A stretch of 52,066 nt of DNA from a virus. Of this stretch, positions 1-5,642 are shown one piece after another. The notes below the pieces were generated by a model, which worked only from the letters and a program-made list of their open reading frames with translations, was not told the DNA's origin and searched no databases. Position 1 is the first letter of the stretch; every line of letters starts with the position of its first letter. The position numbers were made by a program, and so were the translations under genes. The stretch covers positions 1-52,066 of IMG/VR virus record IMGVR_UViG_3300047408_000188. The stretch is one strand, 5' to 3'.

Positions 1-127
1 AAGATCAGCGAGGAGAACGGCCGGACCAAGAGCTTCGACTTCCTCCAGTTGGCCGGTGTCCGTCGCGGGCTCACGGCCATCGGTCTCATGCCCATCCTCG
101 ACTCGGCCAGGCGCGGCGAGTCGGTCG
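1..127. repeat. terminal direct repeat marking a circular contig (left copy)
   Basis: Bases 1-127 are identical to 51940-52066. An exact odd-length overlap is what a de Bruijn assembler leaves at the ends of a circular molecule. It could also be a true short terminal redundancy. The coding frame is continuous across the join, which favours a circular or circularly permuted genome of about 51,939 bp. Confidence 0.95.
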
Positions 128-705
128 GCAAGGCTGAGGATGCCTCTGTCATGGCCGTGGTGCGTGCTTTGACGCATCCGGCGCACGGACCCGGCGTGTC
201 GTTCCTTGAGACGGCTGCTACGGGAGAGAACTACTTCGGCAAGAAGATTGCCGCAACGGCCGGGGAGGGGGAGTCTCAAAGGCTGGAGAACGTCAAGGCC
301 GCGCTCAAGACGGCCAACCCGGCCATCTCAGCCTACCTCGGCGCTGATGCTCCAGACCGGGAAGTGCCAGCCAATGAGAAGTGGGCGAAGGCAGCCGGCG
401 GGTTCGGCTTCAAGTACAGCGGCCCCTCGAAGCCCCCGGAAGTCAACCGGCTCTACGAGGCCCTTCATGCCGTGGACGCTAAGTATCAAGAGGAGCGGAA
501 GGCCAAGGCCCGTGTCGGCGAGAAGCTCAAGGAGCCGTGGGAACTGCGAGCGCTGCATGATCGGGCCACTCGGATCGGCAAGTTGGAGCGGCGCTTCAAT
601 CACCCGGAGACGACGGCTTCGGAGCGGGACGAGATTCGTCAGCGTCAAGCGGAGTTGGCGCGGTCGTTCTTTGCGGCTCGTCGGGAAAGGGCGGCGGCAC
701 AATAG
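1..705 (+). CDS. C-terminal part of the giant internal virion-type protein (continues from 46927-52066)
   Basis: This frame is open from base 1 and ends with TAG at 703-705. It is in phase with the frame that starts at 46927, because base 1 equals base 51940. The joined gene would be 5,718 nt and encode 1,905 residues, with base 1 falling at about residue 1672. The part seen here is largely alpha-helical, with a hydrophobic stretch near its beginning and a Lys/Arg/Glu-rich, probably coiled tail. An apparent TTG start at 49 is not needed. The last 110 nt overlap the end of a minus-strand gene (596-880) tail to tail. Confidence 0.9.
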   Translation, partial: KISEENGRTKSFDFLQLAGVRRGLTAIGLMPILDSARRGESVGKAEDASVMAVVRALTHPAHGPGVSFLETAATGENYFGKKIAATAGEGESQRLENVKAALKTANPAISAYLGADAPDREVPANEKWAKAAGGFGFKYSGPSKPPEVNRLYEALHAVDAKYQEERKAKARVGEKLKEPWELRALHDRATRIGKLERRFNHPETTASERDEIRQRQAELARSFFAARRERAAAQ

Positions 706-880
706 GCCCCCACCACCAGCGGCCCTCGAAGATGTTCAAGTCCACGACCTGGTCCATGTACAAGGCCAAGAGCTTGTCTGGCTGTCCATAGCGGAATGGG
801 GCTACGGGAATCGGCCAGAACTCCCCTTGGAGCCAGTACCAGCCACGTTCTTTCGGCAGTCCTTTCGTCCAGGTCGGCAT
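596..880 (-). CDS. small WTK...GWYW-family phage protein
   Basis: 94 residues, last gene of the minus-strand early operon. ATG at 880 follows a GAGGAG ribosome site. The N-terminus WTKGLPKERGWYW and the later GRWWWGPIVPP match the pattern of the next gene (891-1097) and of 42088-42303, so these are three diverged paralogues in one phage. The arrangement (Trp-Thr-Lys, Pro, Gly-x-Tyr-Trp, then Gly-x-Trp-x-Gly-Pro) resembles the small DUF551-like phage proteins, whose function is unknown. The Pro-rich C-terminal 35 residues are encoded antisense to the end of the giant virion gene and may be a recent read-through extension. Confidence 0.7.
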   Translation of the reverse strand: MPTWTKGLPKERGWYWLQGEFWPIPVAPFRYGQPDKLLALYMDQVVDLNIFEGRWWWGPIVPPPFPDEPQRTTAPTPLDADESRPAPKPSSPGD

Positions 881-890
881 GACTTGCTCC

Positions 891-1097
891 TCACTGAGGC
901 GGCTCAATAGGTCCGCACCACTCGCCGCCCCGCATCCTCGGTGGGCAAACAAAATCACTCTTCGTTGAGAAGGACAGCAAGGCGCGGCCTTCTTCCGCCA
1001 GACGCAGAACGCCTGCTGGTCCGACATGACCATCTCGCCACCAGTAGTAGCCCGGCACGGTCGGCGGCTCCTTGGTCCACTTCAACGGCTCGCTCAT
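891..1097 (-). CDS. small WTKEPP...YYWW-family phage protein
   Basis: 68 residues. ATG at 1097 is chosen over the upstream ATG at 1130 because a GGGAGGGG site sits just before it. Motifs: WTKEPPTVPGYYWW at the start and GGEWCGPIEPP at the end. It is a paralogue of 596-880 (10 nt downstream) and of 42088-42303. The compact Trp-rich, single-domain make-up suggests a small beta-fold. No catalytic motif is visible and the function is unknown. Confidence 0.75.
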   Translation of the reverse strand: MSEPLKWTKEPPTVPGYYWWRDGHVGPAGVLRLAEEGRALLSFSTKSDFVCPPRMRGGEWCGPIEPPQ

Positions 1098-1126
1098 CGG
1101 TTCCCCTCCCAAGGTTCTTTCCTGAG

Positions 1127-1315
1127 TCACTGCCGCTCTTTCAGTTCTAACGCCCGGTGGCAGGCGTCGTCACATGCCTCGTCGCTCCACGGCATCTTGG
1201 CGAGCTTGTTCATGTCGTAGGGGCCGGCGTCCAAGAGGAACCGGACGATGGCGTTGGCCTTGAACCGTGGCGTCCCGTTGTCCAACTCGACCGGCTGCAT
1301 CGGATGTCGGCTCAC
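1127..1315 (-). CDS. hypothetical phage protein (GTPRFKANAIVRFLLD motif)
   Basis: 62 residues from a GTG at 1315 preceded by AAGGAGAA. A longer ATG frame from 1399 overlaps the previous gene and lacks a good ribosome site. The core GTPRFKANAIVRFLLD followed by DMNKLA is a pattern I recognise from small conserved phage proteins of unknown function. It is cytoplasmic with no membrane segment. It lies in the same operon, 29 nt after the zinc-finger gene. Confidence 0.75.
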   Translation of the reverse strand: MSRHPMQPVELDNGTPRFKANAIVRFLLDAGPYDMNKLAKMPWSDEACDDACHRALELKERQ

Positions 1316-1344
1316 AGTGTTCTCCTTCCAAAGTGCATTGGAGT

Positions 1345-1599
1345 CTACGCCGGTCCACGCATCCACTGCATCGCCTTCACCCCGTTGGCGAACGTCCACT
1401 CGTAACTGTTCGAGTAGTAGTCAGAGCCGTCCAGGGCCATCTTGAGGCTCTTGTTGCCCTTGAGCGGCTTCGCCAGTCCGTGAACCGTGGTCAGATGCTC
1501 AACCATCGCGGCATTGCTGTCGAACTCCGGTTTAGCCTCGCACGTATTGCACTGCCAGGCGATTTGGTGTTCCAGCTTCTCTTTGGCTTTCTTGGTCAT
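1345..1599 (-). CDS. C2H2-like zinc-finger protein
   Basis: 84 residues. ATG at 1599 is preceded by GGAGAC. The N-terminus is basic (KKAKEKLEH). Residues about 16-42 hold a C-x2-C-x14-H-x4-H arrangement (CNTC ... VEHLTTVHG), typical of a single C2H2-type finger. The C-terminal half is aromatic-rich (DYYSNSYEWTF) and its nature is unknown. It may bind nucleic acid or be a protein-interaction adaptor. No paralogue was seen in the window. Confidence 0.75.
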   Translation of the reverse strand: MTKKAKEKLEHQIAWQCNTCEAKPEFDSNAAMVEHLTTVHGLAKPLKGNKSLKMALDGSDYYSNSYEWTFANGVKAMQWMRGPA

Positions 1600-1619
1600 T
1601 GGAGTCTCCTCGGGCTGTC

Positions 1620-1853
1620 TCACGGGAGCCGTTCCAGATGCCGCATGGTCAATTCAAAGTCAATGGCCTGCCGAAGTCCATCCTCCAAGTAGGAGGCTCT
1701 GAGGACCCATCGAAGGTAGTCCTCGGGAATATCGGCGAAGCGCTTGCCCTTGTACTTTCCAAAGGGCATGGCAAGCGGAAACTTCTTCACCGCTGGCTTG
1801 CCCTTGTGCGAGTCAAGCCGTCGCTTCTCGCGCTGCCATTCATCTAGCGGCAT
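1620..1853 (-). CDS. DUF3820-like small protein
   Basis: 77 residues from ATG at 1853, preceded by GAGGAGAT. The C-terminal two thirds carry MPFGKYKGKRFADIPEDYL..W, the signature of the DUF3820 / 'exodeoxyribonuclease X-like C-terminal' small proteins often found in phages. The family fold is small and its function is not established. A longer upstream extension to 2042 is low-complexity and is not supported by a ribosome site. Confidence 0.75.
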   Translation of the reverse strand: MPLDEWQREKRRLDSHKGKPAVKKFPLAMPFGKYKGKRFADIPEDYLRWVLRASYLEDGLRQAIDFELTMRHLERLP

Positions 1854-2092
1854 ACCTATCTCCTCGCTGGTTCGTTGTCCCGTTCCCGCTGCGCTCCACG
1901 GGCACTGCGCGCACCCCCTCTTACTCCCCCATGAAGCCATACCGGACAGGTTGACGGCCTCGGTTGTCTCGGCCGCCACATTCTTCTCACTATCGGCCGC
2001 TGGTCGAGCCGGCCTGTCCAGTCGTTGCCCGTTGTACGCCACGGGCCTCTTGCCTCGGCGGTGCCCAATCTGGGGCTATGTCACAGGAAGGC

Positions 2093-2120
2093 TTGAGTTT
2101 CGGCGAATTGCCGCTACAAT
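2093..2120 (+). promoter_or_regulatory. sigma70-like promoter (TTGAGT-16-TACAAT) with palindromic spacer
   Basis: TTGAGT at 2093-2098 and TACAAT at 2115-2120 are separated by 16 bp. The spacer holds CGGCGAATTGCCG (2101-2113), an imperfect palindrome placed where a repressor would block RNA polymerase. The promoter points against the surrounding operon and is followed after about 60 nt by an intrinsic terminator. Confidence 0.6.
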
Positions 2121-2126
2121 GTGTTT

Positions 2127-2189
2127 ACCTCAGCCTTGCCTGTGGACCTTGAGCCGCGTGTTCCTCGCCGGATACACGCGGCTCTTTTC
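2127..2189 (+). ncRNA. candidate small RNA, about 63 nt
   Basis: Predicted to start about 7 nt after the TACAAT box and to end in the T-run at 2185-2188. No start codon with a ribosome site lies inside it. Its 3' half is an 11-bp stem (2151-2161 with 2174-2184), loop 12 nt, then TTTT. It is transcribed opposite to the early operon mRNA and could act as an antisense or trans regulator. Promoter plus terminator with nothing codable between is the evidence; expression is unproven. Confidence 0.5.
2151..2188 (+). terminator. intrinsic terminator
   Basis: GAGCCGCGTGT (2151-2161) pairs perfectly with 2174-2184 and is followed by TTTTC. It is active only in the plus direction because the minus side lacks a T-run. 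Confidence 0.65.
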
Positions 2190-2200
2190 ATTGCTCTGTT

Positions 2201-2392
2201 CTAACCCAGCCTCTTCCGCCTTACAAGCCTCCTTGCCGCTAAAAGCGTCTCATACTCCTCTTCCGCCGTCAGCTCCAGCCGGGCCGCTCGATCCGCGTCC
2301 GAGCGGCTCTTGGCCATTGCAATGACTTCTTCGGGCGTTCGCCAGCCGCCGCCAGGGGGCGGGATTCGTTGGTTCGGGTCGGGAAAGTACAT
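2201..2392 (-). CDS. hypothetical small protein
   Basis: 63 residues from ATG at 2392, with a weak GGAAAGG about 10 nt upstream. The N-terminus is Pro/Gly-rich (PDPNQRIPPPGGGWRTPEEV) and the rest is a charged helix (ARLELTAEEEYETLLAARR). No family recognised. Composition and placement in the operon support a real gene, but 116 nt of non-coding DNA precede it and the start is uncertain. Confidence 0.55.
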   Translation of the reverse strand: MYFPDPNQRIPPPGGGWRTPEEVIAMAKSRSDADRAARLELTAEEEYETLLAARRLVRRKRLG

Positions 2393-2508
2393 CGGGTGAA
2401 CCTTTCCGGTTGAGGCTCGTCTATTCTGTAGGCCGTGCGTGCCCCACAGGAGCCGAGCTTACAAACTTGCCATGTTTCAAAAAGCTTCTCCGACTTGCAT
2501 GCCGGCCT

Positions 2509-2754
2509 TCACTTTTTCGACAGTCCTACCTCTCCGTGCCACGCCTCGGCCCGAATCCCTTCTTTCCCCTCACGGACGGGGCGTGGCCCGCATAAATCGC
2601 TCGACTCGTCATGGCCAAGCTCCCGGATGTGGATTCCCTTCGCGGCGTTGGGGAAGTGATGGGCTAAGACTTCTGCGGCCAGGCCAGCGCCGAGTTGTGT
2701 GCAGAAGTCGCATTGATGCTGCTGGCCGAGCTGAGTCCAGGTAAGGCGGTACAT
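2509..2754 (-). CDS. hypothetical protein with CDFC motif
   Basis: 81 residues. ATG at 2754 follows the stop of the nuclease gene by 3 nt, with GAGGAGTG as ribosome site, so it is translationally coupled. It contains CDFC near residue 15 and a His-rich middle (AHHFPNAAKGIHIRELGHDE), which could bind a metal. No recognised family. Confidence 0.65.
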   Translation of the reverse strand: MYRLTWTQLGQQHQCDFCTQLGAGLAAEVLAHHFPNAAKGIHIRELGHDESSDLCGPRPVREGKEGIRAEAWHGEVGLSKK

Positions 2755-2757
2755 CGG

Positions 2758-3174
2758 TCACTCCTCCGCGTTCAAAGCCCGCTTGATGACGGCGAACGCC
2801 TCGCCGCTCTCGAACTGCTCCGGCGTGAACTCCAAGACGACGTAGCCCATAAGCTGCGCTTCGTTCCTGCGCTGCATGTCGTCAATCTGCGTCTGCCCAC
2901 GGCTGTGGTGTCCGTTGGTCCAGACGCCGCCGATCTGCTCGACGCCGACGTGTGCCTCGAATAAGTAGTCAAACCGCCACTTGCGGCCGATGTGCTCGGC
3001 GAACGGGTACTCGTAGACCGGCGGCGGCAGTCCGTGGGCCGCACAGAGAGCCTCGAAGGCGTCGTGCTTGGCATCTTTCTTGGCAGCCTGCCGTCGCTTG
3101 ATGGCCCTGATCGTCTTCCGTTCCTTGGGAATCTCGATGCCCCAGACGTCGAAGTCGCGTTTGGTGAATCGCAT
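2758..3174 (-). CDS. VSR/DUF559-type endonuclease-like protein
   Basis: 138 residues from ATG at 3174 (GGAGTG upstream); a TTG one codon earlier is not needed. The core WRFDYLF (D69), then VEQIGGVW (E79, Q80), GHHSRGQTQIDD and NEAQLMGYVVLEFTPEQ follows the D...E-x-x restriction-endonuclease-like fold seen in very-short-patch-repair and phage Holliday-junction or homing-type nucleases. In this phage it sits with recombination genes, so a role in processing recombination or packaging intermediates is plausible. Nicking of host DNA is an alternative. Confidence 0.8.
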   Translation of the reverse strand: MRFTKRDFDVWGIEIPKERKTIRAIKRRQAAKKDAKHDAFEALCAAHGLPPPVYEYPFAEHIGRKWRFDYLFEAHVGVEQIGGVWTNGHHSRGQTQIDDMQRRNEAQLMGYVVLEFTPEQFESGEAFAVIKRALNAEE

Positions 3175-3192
3175 CAATGCACTCCTTCACAA

Positions 3193-3408
3193 TTACCCGA
3201 CCGATTCCGCCTTCACATACGGACGCCGCTGCACTTCCCGCAGCGTCATGCCGTGGTGCGAGAGGGCTGACCGGAACCGCTCGAATTCCTCGTGCGTGAA
3301 GTCCATTTCCAGCCTCCGAATGGCTAGCCCGCGGAACAAGTCGAACATGGCTGGGGAGAAATCCCAGGTTTCGTCCGGCCACGGGACGAATGTGTAGGTG
3401 TACTTCAC
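3193..3408 (-). CDS. hypothetical protein
   Basis: 71 residues starting at GTG 3408, 3 nt after the stop of the previous gene; GAGGAG lies about 12 nt upstream, within the coding end of that gene. The sequence is aromatic-rich at the start (KYTYTFVPWPDETWDF) followed by helices (FTHEEFERFRSALSHHGM). No metal motif or membrane segment. Function unknown. Confidence 0.65.
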   Translation of the reverse strand: MKYTYTFVPWPDETWDFSPAMFDLFRGLAIRRLEMDFTHEEFERFRSALSHHGMTLREVQRRPYVKAESVG

Positions 3409-3411
3409 GGC

Positions 3412-3645
3412 TCAATGCACTCCTCGCATGGGCCTGCCGGCGGGCTTCTCCGGCGGGGGTTCCTCCTTGGGCAGCAGTTCGCGGCAGAGGGTGTTGATGA
3501 CATCGGTTACAGTGCGAATGCCAACGCCTCGCGCCCCAGTGGCAGTTCGCTCAGTAACGATAACGAGACCGACACCGGCCTCGCCGTTGTCGCCTGTGAA
3601 CAGGGCCATCGCCGCCCGCTCGATGTCTGCCTTGGTGAGTGTCAC
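3412..3645 (-). CDS. hypothetical protein
   Basis: 77 residues from GTG at 3645, preceded by AAGGAGAA and overlapping the stop of the 46-residue membrane protein gene by 4 nt. The middle (ADIERAAMALFTGDNGEAGVGLVIVTER) looks like an alpha/beta unit. The C-terminus is Pro/Glu-rich (KEEPPPEKPAG). Not recognised. Confidence 0.65.
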   Translation of the reverse strand: MTLTKADIERAAMALFTGDNGEAGVGLVIVTERTATGARGVGIRTVTDVINTLCRELLPKEEPPPEKPAGRPMRGVH

Positions 3646-3782
3646 GGCTTCTCCTTTCCCGGCTTCCAGTCCTTCTTCTTCCCCAGGAGCGTGTCGTACA
3701 CCACCACGGCGACGATCAGGAAGGCTCCGAGGATGAATTCGGCGAAGAGGATCAGGGCGAGGCATTCCTTGGCGGCTTGCAT
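3642..3782 (-). CDS. 46-residue single-pass membrane protein
   Basis: ATG at 3782 sits 8 nt after a strong AGGAGG. The sequence has a hydrophobic helix (residues about 8-32: ALILFAEFILGAFLIVAVVV) and a very basic tail (KKKDWKPGKEK), so by the positive-inside rule the C-terminus should be cytoplasmic. Overlaps the methyltransferase end by 31 nt and the next gene by 4 nt. A lysis-related or superinfection-exclusion role is possible; nothing specific is shown. Confidence 0.7.
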   Translation of the reverse strand: MQAAKECLALILFAEFILGAFLIVAVVVYDTLLGKKKDWKPGKEKP

Positions 3783-4291
3783 AGAACAGCCTCCTGTTCA
3801 CAGGCGATTGCCAGGGCCAGCGATAGCGGATAGGGCACCATAGCCCGATGCTGTTTCTGCCAGCCGCTCAGATGTTCTTTCCGCTTGGAAACCACAGCCT
3901 TGAACGCTGGGAACACGCCCCAGAGGTAGTAAGGGCCGAACCTCCTGGCAGGCTCTCCAAGCCATCGCGTGGCGCCGCGGACGTTCTCCAGTATCCACCA
4001 GCGAGGCTTGCACTCCTCAACGATTCGCAGGGCAGCAATCACCAGTGACAGATCGGGCCGCCTTGGCGTCCGCTTGCGAGTCCACGGCATTGACCACCTT
4101 GAGAACTCTTGGCAGGGCGGCGAGGCCCAGAGCAGATCAGGGCTTGGCCCGGCATACGACCACTGCCGCAGGTCGGCAACGTGAGTCGGGTTCATGGACC
4201 GGACGTTATCCACCGTCACGACCTCCCAGCCACGCTGGCTCATTGCAGCGGAGGCGCCCTTGTAGCCGCAGAAAAGATCAAGCATGAGCAA
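3752..4291 (-). CDS. DNA C5-cytosine methyltransferase (compact, phage type)
   Basis: Transfers a methyl group from AdoMet to cytosine C5. Motif I DLFCGYKGAS lies at residues 5-14, the catalytic Pro-Cys in SPPCQEFS at 57-64 (nucleophile C60) and ENVRGA (motif VI) at 102-107. At 179 residues it is about half the length of Dcm/HhaI enzymes and appears to lack a distinct target-recognition domain, as in many phage versions. TTG at 4291 has the best-spaced GAGGAG; an ATG lies two codons downstream. No partner restriction enzyme is adjacent, so it most likely protects phage DNA from host restriction. Confidence 0.85.
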   Translation of the reverse strand: MLMLDLFCGYKGASAAMSQRGWEVVTVDNVRSMNPTHVADLRQWSYAGPSPDLLWASPPCQEFSRWSMPWTRKRTPRRPDLSLVIAALRIVEECKPRWWILENVRGATRWLGEPARRFGPYYLWGVFPAFKAVVSKRKEHLSGWQKQHRAMVPYPLSLALAIACEQEAVLCKPPRNASP

Positions 4292-4598
4292 CGGGCTCTC
4301 TCCTCAGCAGGCCCACAGCCCGCAGACTGGCGACGTGTTTACAGCCCTTCTCGTCGTGCCCGTCCCGCGCGTAGAGGAAGTCGGGGCACGAACACACGGG
4401 CCCATGCTCAGTGAGGGCCACGTCGTAGCTAGAATCGTCCGTCTTCGTTAGGCGCCAGGCGGGCGTGGCTTCCGGGTAGGGGTTGAGGTAGGTCAGCGCG
4501 TAGGCGTGGCTGGTCTCCTGCCCCTTGTCGTTGACGACGGTGATGGCGATCCAGAGCTTGGCCCGGCCCATAACTGGCGGTCTCGTTTTTGTCGGCAC
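4278..4598 (-). CDS. SWIM-type zinc-finger protein
   Basis: 106 residues from GTG at 4598, preceded by TGGAGG. The SWIM signature is C69-x-C71 (VCSCPDFLY) followed by C86-x-H88 (GCKHV), a zinc-binding fold used for DNA or protein binding and common in recombination-associated proteins. The upstream part is a beta-rich domain (KLWIAITVVNDKG). Its first 170 nt are shared in another frame with the HNH gene. The SWIM frame has the convincing protein signature in the overlap. Confidence 0.75.
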   Translation of the reverse strand: MPTKTRPPVMGRAKLWIAITVVNDKGQETSHAYALTYLNPYPEATPAWRLTKTDDSSYDVALTEHGPVCSCPDFLYARDGHDEKGCKHVASLRAVGLLRREPVAHA

Positions 4599-4881
4599 GT
4601 CGGAGCCTCCAGAGTTCGTTGAGGATGTCGCACTGCAAGAGTCCTTCCCTGGCGGCGACAATAGCCAGGCAGTCCTCACGGGTAGGCGGGTTGCCGTCGT
4701 GGTGCTTGGTATGGCACAGGCGGCACAGGGCGAGCAGGTTGATCCGCACGTCGAGCCGCCCGCCGCCGCCCATGTTTTTGTGCAGAATGTGGTGCGGGTC
4801 GCACTGGCGGAACCACTCGCACCACTCGCAACGCCGCAAGCCTCGGAAGTCGTTCAGGACCAGTTCGTCCTTGATCTGCAT
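4429..4881 (-). CDS. HNH endonuclease
   Basis: 150 residues. ATG at 4881 has GGAGACGCC upstream. Zinc ligands C18-x2-C21 and CRLC (about 53-56) bracket the HNH core: CDPHHILHKNMGGGG, then RINLLALCRLCHTKHHDG, so the two His, the Asn and the final His are present. A DNA-nicking or cleaving enzyme, often acting in phage packaging or as a free-standing homing nuclease. The last 50 or so residues overlap the SWIM gene out of frame and look like shadow sequence, so the domain probably ends near residue 95. Confidence 0.8.
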   Translation of the reverse strand: MQIKDELVLNDFRGLRRCEWCEWFRQCDPHHILHKNMGGGGRLDVRINLLALCRLCHTKHHDGNPPTREDCLAIVAAREGLLQCDILNELWRLRRADKNETASYGPGQALDRHHRRQRQGAGDQPRLRADLPQPLPGSHARLAPNEDGRF

Positions 4882-4890
4882 GGCGTCTCC

Positions 4891-5154
4891 TTAGTCGCGG
4901 GGGTCGATGGCGGAATGCGGCAGTTCCTTCACCGCTGAACCGCCGTACTTCTGGACGTACTTTGACAGGAACCACTGAATAACCAGTGCCTCAGTCTCGC
5001 CGTTGTCCAACTCGGCCATGATGCGGTCAATCTTGGCCATCGCCTGCAATTCCGGGTCCAGGCCCCGCGGCGTCTTGCGTGGCGCCGGTTCGGGCGGTTG
5101 GTTCCTGTCGTCGTTGTGAATCGCGTCTCGGTTAGCTTCTGCGTTCGCCTTCAC
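4891..5154 (-). CDS. hypothetical protein
   Basis: 87 residues from GTG at 5154 (AAGGAGC upstream), overlapping the stop of the preceding gene by 4 nt. The first 30 residues are polar and Pro-rich; the rest is helical (LQAMAKIDRIMAELDNGE, then ALVIQWFLSKYVQKYG). No domain recognised. It could be a small adaptor or an inhibitor-type protein. Confidence 0.65.
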   Translation of the reverse strand: MKANAEANRDAIHNDDRNQPPEPAPRKTPRGLDPELQAMAKIDRIMAELDNGETEALVIQWFLSKYVQKYGGSAVKELPHSAIDPRD

Positions 5155-5369
5155 TTTCTTGCTCCTTGGGATGGTTGTGCCGGCTTGCCATTGGCCGGCT
5201 GGGGTTGCGAGGCGTCGTACATAACGCCCAGCTTGGTTTCGATCTTCTGCCGCATCTGCCGGAGCCACACGGACAGCTCGGCCCCGTGCTTGCCACTCAT
5301 GGCGGCATCGAGGAGCCAGCCTTCGATCTCGTGCCGGAACTCCTGAATGAACTGCTCGCGGGTACGCAT
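5151..5369 (-). CDS. hypothetical helical protein
   Basis: 72 residues from ATG at 5369, with AAGGAC upstream. Mostly helical (REQFIQEFRHEIEGWLLDA, then VWLRQMRQKIETKLG), with a polar Pro/Gln tail. Coupled by a 4-nt overlap to the next gene. Function unknown. Confidence 0.65.
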   Translation of the reverse strand: MRTREQFIQEFRHEIEGWLLDAAMSGKHGAELSVWLRQMRQKIETKLGVMYDASQPQPANGKPAQPSQGARK

Positions 5370-5399
5370 CGCGGCGTCCTTGCGGGCGAAGGACTCGGC

Positions 5400-5642
5400 T
5401 CACTTCTTCTTCCGGTGCTGTTCGACCGTTGGACAAGTTGCGTGATGATCGAGGTAACGCAGGAAGGATGACACTTCCTCGAACAAGTCATCCTTGCGGT
5501 GAACATGGGCCTTGCCGTCCACGATCGAGATATTGCCCTTCGGATCGGGCTGGGCGTTGAGGATCAGGTAGTTGCCCGTCGTGGCGCTCTGAACGAAGAT
5601 GACAGCGGCACCACAGGATTTGCAGTTGGTCGGTTCAGGCAT
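5400..5642 (-). CDS. small zinc-ribbon-like phage protein
   Basis: 80 residues from ATG at 5642 with AAGGAGG upstream, overlapping the helicase stop by 8 nt. It starts PTNCKSCGAAVIFVQ, giving C-x2-C, and a His-His-x-x-Cys near the end could complete a zinc site. The pattern 'CKSCGA..I.w..T..GK..ilN' is familiar from small phage and actinobacterial proteins of unknown function. Confidence 0.7.
   Translation of the reverse strand: MPEPTNCKSCGAAVIFVQSATTGNYLILNAQPDPKGNISIVDGKAHVHRKDDLFEEVSSFLRYLDHHATCPTVEQHRKKK

Larger units (their letters stand above)
1854..2200. other. 347-bp intergenic region holding a plus-strand promoter and small-RNA candidate
   Basis: No credible protein gene is seen on either strand. 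The region separates two minus-strand genes of the early operon. It contains a plus-strand promoter at 2093-2120 and an intrinsic terminator at 2151-2188 (listed separately). The remaining sequence is unremarkable. Confidence 0.6.

Noticed and set aside
206-910. Arg-rich frames overlapping the giant gene end and other GC-rich plus-strand frames in 1-11 kb
   Set aside because: Composition (Arg/Pro/Ser-rich) and lack of ribosome sites mark them as shadows of minus-strand genes.
4207-4215. DnaA-box-like TTATCCACC
   Set aside because: A single copy inside the methyltransferase gene, with no cluster or AT-rich region; not enough for an origin.
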